Source: UBA1952 sp965246785 | Lineage (GTDB): Bacteria; Bacteroidota; Bacteroidia; Chitinophagales; Chitinophagaceae | Length of the DNA: 64,000 nucleotides | Assembly: GCA_965246785.1 (NCBI GenBank) | Contig: CBDFFM010000032.1 | Span: forward strand, 62,001-126,000 | Direction: 5' to 3' | Shown: in pieces, positions 61,203 to 64,000 of the stretch | How positions within the stretch are numbered: position 1 is the first letter of the stretch | Layout of the letters: every line of letters begins with the position of its first letter | Translations under genes and position numbers: made by a program | Notes under the pieces: generated by a model | Databases searched by the model: none | What the model was told of the DNA's origin: nothing | What the model saw: the letters and a program-made list of their open reading frames with translations, nothing else

Positions 61203-62378
61203 ATGAAAGCAGCCGTATTCCATGGCCCCAAAGTCATCACCTGCGACACCGTTGACGACCCGACGATTCAGCACCAGCGCGACGCCATTATCCGCGTCAC
61301 TTCCACAGCCATCTGCGGCTCCGACCTCCACATTTACAACGGCGGCATTCCGCAGGTGCGGCCTATGGTGCTTGGCCACGAGTTTATGGGCATTGTAGAG
61401 GAAGTAGGTAAGGAGGTCGGCAACCTGAAGCGCGGCGACCGCGTGGTGGTGCCCTTCCCGATTGCCTGCGGACACTGCTTTTTCTGCAATCACCATTTTC
61501 CCGGCAACTGCGAAAACTCCAATCCCGAGCATTACGGCCCTGAAGGTGGCCTGCTTGACCAGAAAGGCGGTGCCCTCTTCGGCTATACCGACCTCTATGG
61601 CGGTTACGACGGCGGCCAGGCAGAGTTTGTGCGCGTACCATACGCAGATTATGGCCCGCGCGTAGTGCCGGACAACCTCACCGATGAGCAGGTGCTTTTC
61701 CTCACCGACATCTTCCCCACCGGCTATACCGGCATTGACTGGGCCATGCTGGAAGGCGGAGAAACGGTTGCCATTTTCGGCGCAGGGCCGGTGGGCATTA
61801 TGGCGGCTAAGAGCGCATGGCTGCGTGGCGCTGGACGGGTGGTGATTATAGATACCGTTCCGTATCGCCTGGAAAAGGCGGCGGCAACGGCCAGGTGCGA
61901 GACCATTCTCTGGGAGAATAATGACAGCGACAAGGACGTCGTGGAGCAAATCCGGGCGATGACGCAGGGCCGCGGCGCGGATGTATGCATTGAAGCCGTG
62001 GGCTTTGAGCCGGAGCGCACGCTGTGGGACAGAGCGAAAGCCGTAGTGAACTTTGAGAAAGGCTCACCCAAGGTGCTGGAAGCCTGTATGAGCGCGGTAC
62101 GTCGCAGCGGGCGCATCTCCGTCCTTGGTGTTTATCCGACGCATTACGATAATTTCCCCGTGGGCCAGTTCTTTGACAAGGGCCTCACAATTCGCGGCGG
62201 GCAAGCGCCTGCTCACAAATACATTGACGAGTTATTGGCTTACGTGAAGGAAGGCAAGGTGGTGCTGGACGACATCATCACCCACCGCCTCCCGCTCACG
62301 GAAGTTTCGCACGCTTACGACATCTTCCGCAATAAGAAGGAAGATTGCGTGAAGGTGGTGCTGAAGCCGGGCGAGTGA
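61203..62378 (+). CDS. zinc-dependent alcohol dehydrogenase, formaldehyde-dehydrogenase-like
   Basis: 391 residues from MKAAVFHGPKVITCDTVDD (61203; the frame extends to 61002 with non-protein-like residues). The catalytic zinc region is ICGSDLHIYNGGIP and GHEFMGIVEEVGKE; the structural zinc lobe has four Cys in CGHCFFCNHHFPGNC. The Rossmann fold is VAIFGAGPVGIMAAKSAWLR with the acidic end VVIIDTVPYRL. TGYTGIDWAMLEGGETV and the long insertion (HYGPEGGLLDQKGGALFGYT) follow the glutathione-independent formaldehyde dehydrogenase group of the family. The substrate may be formaldehyde, a polyol or another alcohol. A hairpin at 62541 ends the transcript. Confidence 0.9.
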   Translation: MKAAVFHGPKVITCDTVDDPTIQHQRDAIIRVTSTAICGSDLHIYNGGIPQVRPMVLGHEFMGIVEEVGKEVGNLKRGDRVVVPFPIACGHCFFCNHHFPGNCENSNPEHYGPEGGLLDQKGGALFGYTDLYGGYDGGQAEFVRVPYADYGPRVVPDNLTDEQVLFLTDIFPTGYTGIDWAMLEGGETVAIFGAGPVGIMAAKSAWLRGAGRVVIIDTVPYRLEKAAATARCETILWENNDSDKDVVEQIRAMTQGRGADVCIEAVGFEPERTLWDRAKAVVNFEKGSPKVLEACMSAVRRSGRISVLGVYPTHYDNFPVGQFFDKGLTIRGGQAPAHKYIDELLAYVKEGKVVLDDIITHRLPLTEVSHAYDIFRNKKEDCVKVVLKPGE

Positions 62379-62397
62379 TACCGTTTAGAGATCTAAA

Positions 62398-62473
62398 TGT
62401 TCACAGCGACTTGTCATTCTGGAAGAATCTGCGCAGCTACTGCATAGACCCTTACAGGCTGACAAGTCGCTTA
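62398..62473. repeat. GTCAT-family repeat element
   Basis: Begins TGTTCACAGCGACTTGTCA, as at 51044, then TTCTGGAAGAATCTGC and ends CAGGCTGACAAGTCGCT. The arms are TTGTCATTCTGG-type at left and a GACAAGTCGCT end at right. It lies 20 bp after the stop of the dehydrogenase gene. Confidence 0.6.
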
Positions 62474-62540
62474 ATCGTTTCTAAACGCAGGTTTGAGGCC
62501 TAATCGTATAAGCCAGTCAGCATCGGCAATTTGCAATCCG

Positions 62541-62574
62541 AACTTCCGGGTCTCCGAGACCTGGAAGTTTTATT
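62541..62574. terminator. palindrome terminator AACTTCC...GGAAGTT
   Basis: AACTTCCGGGTCT-CCG-AGACCTGGAAGTT followed by TTATTT. It sits between convergent genes and shares the GGTCT/AGACC core with the palindrome at 26616-26648. Confidence 0.7.
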
Positions 62575-62577
62575 TGT

Positions 62578-63168
62578 TTAAGTGGTGGCCTCGGTAATCC
62601 ATTTCGGCGTGGCGGGCGCTTCGTAAGCAGCGAGGGCGGCGATTAAGCTTTCTATCTCATCGTTCACCAGCAGCATGGCCGCGTGCTCCGCTTTCAGGAA
62701 GCCTGCCGACTGCATGGTGGCGATGAGTTGCACCAGGCCATTGTAGAAACCGCCGGTATTGAGCAGGCCGATGGGTTTTTGATGTAAGCCGAGCTGCGCC
62801 CAAGTGAGCATTTCGGTCAGCTCTTCCATTGTGCCCCAGCCGCCGGGGAGGGCTATGATGGCGTCGCTCAAGGCGTGCATCCGCAGCTTGCGCTCGTGCA
62901 TGGTGGCCACGGTGATAAGCTCGGTGAGGCCGGTGTGGGCTATTTCTTTGGTCTGGAGAAAGCCCGGGATAACGCCGATGACCTGCCCGCCTGCGCTTAA
63001 TGCGCCGTCTGCTACTGCGCCCATGAGGCCTACGCGGGCACCGCCATAGACGAGCCTGCATCCTTTGGCGGCGATGGCGCGACCTGCTTCGTAGGCTGCG
63101 TTTTGGAAGATGGGCTCAAAGCCAGTTGAGGAGCCGCAGAAGACGGCGATGGAGGTGATGTGGGGCAC
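62578..63168 (-). CDS. LOG-family Rossmann protein (TIGR00730)
   Basis: 196 residues from a GTG at 63168, giving VPHITSIAVFCGSSTGFEPI. It has the LOG hallmark PGGWGTMEELTEMLTWAQLG, with catalytic-type E residues, and GGARVGLMGAVADGAL as the nucleotide loop. LOG proteins hydrolyse AMP and cytokinin-riboside monophosphates to free base and ribose phosphate; in bacteria they are often used in nucleotide salvage. No signal peptide. Convergent with the dehydrogenase, with the terminator between. The upstream 650 bp is repeat DNA. Confidence 0.9.
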   Translation of the reverse strand: MPHITSIAVFCGSSTGFEPIFQNAAYEAGRAIAAKGCRLVYGGARVGLMGAVADGALSAGGQVIGVIPGFLQTKEIAHTGLTELITVATMHERKLRMHALSDAIIALPGGWGTMEELTEMLTWAQLGLHQKPIGLLNTGGFYNGLVQLIATMQSAGFLKAEHAAMLLVNDEIESLIAALAAYEAPATPKWITEATT

Positions 63169-63817
63169 GGGTAAAGATAGCGGTGGTAATGACCTTCGGT
63201 GATAGCATGTTCACAGCATAGCAAATAGCCAGTGCAGCCAAATGGAGGAACTGTCGCTGAAAAAATAGCTGTCATTCCGAGGTTCGTCCGAGGAATCTGC
63301 CTGATTGGAGCTTTCCCCGTGCCATGTGCAACCCGGCGGATTCTTCCTTTCGTCAGAATGACAATTCTATTTGGCTTTGACAAGAACCATTCATCATCTC
63401 AACACGCCGGTCGCTGAGCGTTGTACGCTAAAGCGTAGCCGAAGCGCCTGCCTCCATGCTGACCATAATTCAGCGACTTTGTCATTCCCGCAGGGAATCT
63501 ATTTTCTCGCAGTTGTTGCGCTACAGCGATGTGCTGCTCGCCCAATCTTTTGTCATGCTGTAAGCATCTGCGCTGCCGCGGTGCGCAACATGAGCGTAGG
63601 CCCTTTCAGGGTGACAAAGTCGCTGCAAGCAGCTTGTGTGATGCGGGAGAATAGATTCTTTCAGAATGACAAAGTTGCTGAATTATCGTTAGCATCTGGG
63701 ATGGCGCTTCGGCTACGCTCAGCGGCCTGGCTTTTTGCAAAAGACTATAGATTGAATGTCTTAGAACAACGAATCACATCCGCGTTAGCCAACTCTGTCT
63801 GTACCTGGGAAGAAAAA
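63169..63817. repeat. repeat-rich intergenic region of GTCAT-family elements
   Basis: About 650 bp without a gene. GTCAT-type arms are visible at 63271 (TGTCATTCCGAGG), 63356 (AGAATGACAATTCT), 63481 (TGTCATTCCCGCAGGG), 63551 (TGTCATGCTG), 63611 (GGGTGACAAAGTCGCTGCA) and 63665 (AGAATGACAAAGTTGCTGAA). The flanks AGCGACTT and GCTCGCCCAATC recur. It looks like overlapping or nested copies of the same element. A palindrome TACGCTAAAGCGTA (63424-63437) lies inside. The long plus-strand frame here is not a gene. Confidence 0.65.
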
Positions 63818-64000
63818 TTATTTTTTAAAAAGCAGAGCTAAGCCACCTATTGAACAGCCTAATCCCAGAGTAATATTAATTAACCGCTGTCGCATGTGCG
63901 GATACTTTTTGCTTTCGCTTCCAGTAATACTCGTACCCATCCCGATAGGTTTTTTTAGAAATGCAAAAACAAAACTTAGCACACCCCAAATAAGGAGAAA
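63818..64000 (-). CDS. small membrane protein, N-terminus cut by right edge
   Basis: Sixty codons of an open frame entering from the right edge and ending in a TAA at 63818-63820, so the start is beyond the window. Visible text: LLIWGVLSFVFAFL, a membrane helix, then KKPIGMGTSITG, a polar loop, and INITLGLGCSIGGLALLF, a second helix, with a terminal KK. It is lower in GC than the neighbours. No family recognised. The reading is supported by two clean helices and the in-frame stop, but 60 codons is short. Confidence 0.5.
   Translation of the reverse strand, partial: FLLIWGVLSFVFAFLKKPIGMGTSITGSESKKYPHMRQRLINITLGLGCSIGGLALLFKK

Noticed and set aside
63371..63841. 156-codon plus-strand frame
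   Set aside because: It runs through several copies of the GTCAT repeat family, has no motif, and overlaps the end of the truncated membrane protein on the other strand.
1..64000. rRNA, tRNA, transposase or prophage genes
   Set aside because: None could be recognised by reading; a tRNA scan could still find a tRNA that I missed.

Overview
The window is a continuous piece of a Bacteroidota chromosome, most likely from the Chitinophagia side of the phylum, with fairly high GC for that group. The evidence is a type IX secretion pair (PorV/PorQ-family protein and a PorU-type C25 peptidase), a cargo protein with a YPNP-type C-terminal sorting domain, the mutY-ssb-gldE block, a SecA of about 1,100 residues, many exported and outer-membrane proteins of unknown function, and TAnnTTTG/TAnnTTCG promoter boxes. 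I saw no rRNA, tRNA, CRISPR array, insertion sequence or prophage.

Layout. 1-6396: an edge-truncated surface acyltransferase, a very large outer-membrane barrel protein, a lipoprotein and a small secreted protein. 6555-8496: an accessory islet with a PD-(D/E)XK-like protein, a hicBA module whose hicA is frameshifted, and a toxin-first RelE-type pair. 8529-16556: secA, gldE, ssb, mutY, a transketolase N-terminal half and a lipoprotein. 16598-23139: peroxiredoxin, glycosyltransferase-like protein, acyl-CoA dehydrogenase, helix-hairpin-helix protein, then a methyltransferase / FemAB-like / polysaccharide deacetylase cluster. 23202-30706: a tightly packed minus-strand run (UvrD/PcrA helicase, DUF4139 protein, pyrophosphatase, YeiH- and TauE-type transporters, AsnRS). 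30877-34988: a GNAT-nitrilase fusion and a short UvrA (UvrA2 type). 35004-36453: a two-gene unit with a TIR-like protein, followed by a striking non-coding block of hairpins and exact 43-bp tandem repeats. 36453-45628: unknown and envelope genes, including a compact three-gene export operon, and an HTH regulator. 46024-50886: TyrRS, a polytopic membrane protein and a type IX cargo protein. 51481-57843: porV2-porU2. 57856-64000: DUF1573 protein, a PolX-family protein, cytidylate kinase, a zinc dehydrogenase, a LOG-family protein, then repeat-rich DNA and a small membrane protein cut by the right edge.

How the parts work together. SecA and signal peptides deliver the many exported proteins. PorU2/PorV2 and the sorting-domain protein show that a type IX pathway is used, and GldE belongs to the gliding/type IX gene set. 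Most housekeeping genes are translation, DNA repair and nucleotide functions. The least explained material is the 35-36.4 kb locus, the three-gene operon at 40-44 kb, a 14-bp palindrome shared upstream of three unrelated genes, and a dispersed family of GTCAT-ended inverted repeats.

Starts were often moved downstream from the longest open frame, because upstream extensions run through terminators, promoters or repeats. Many starts are therefore judgement calls and are flagged as such.
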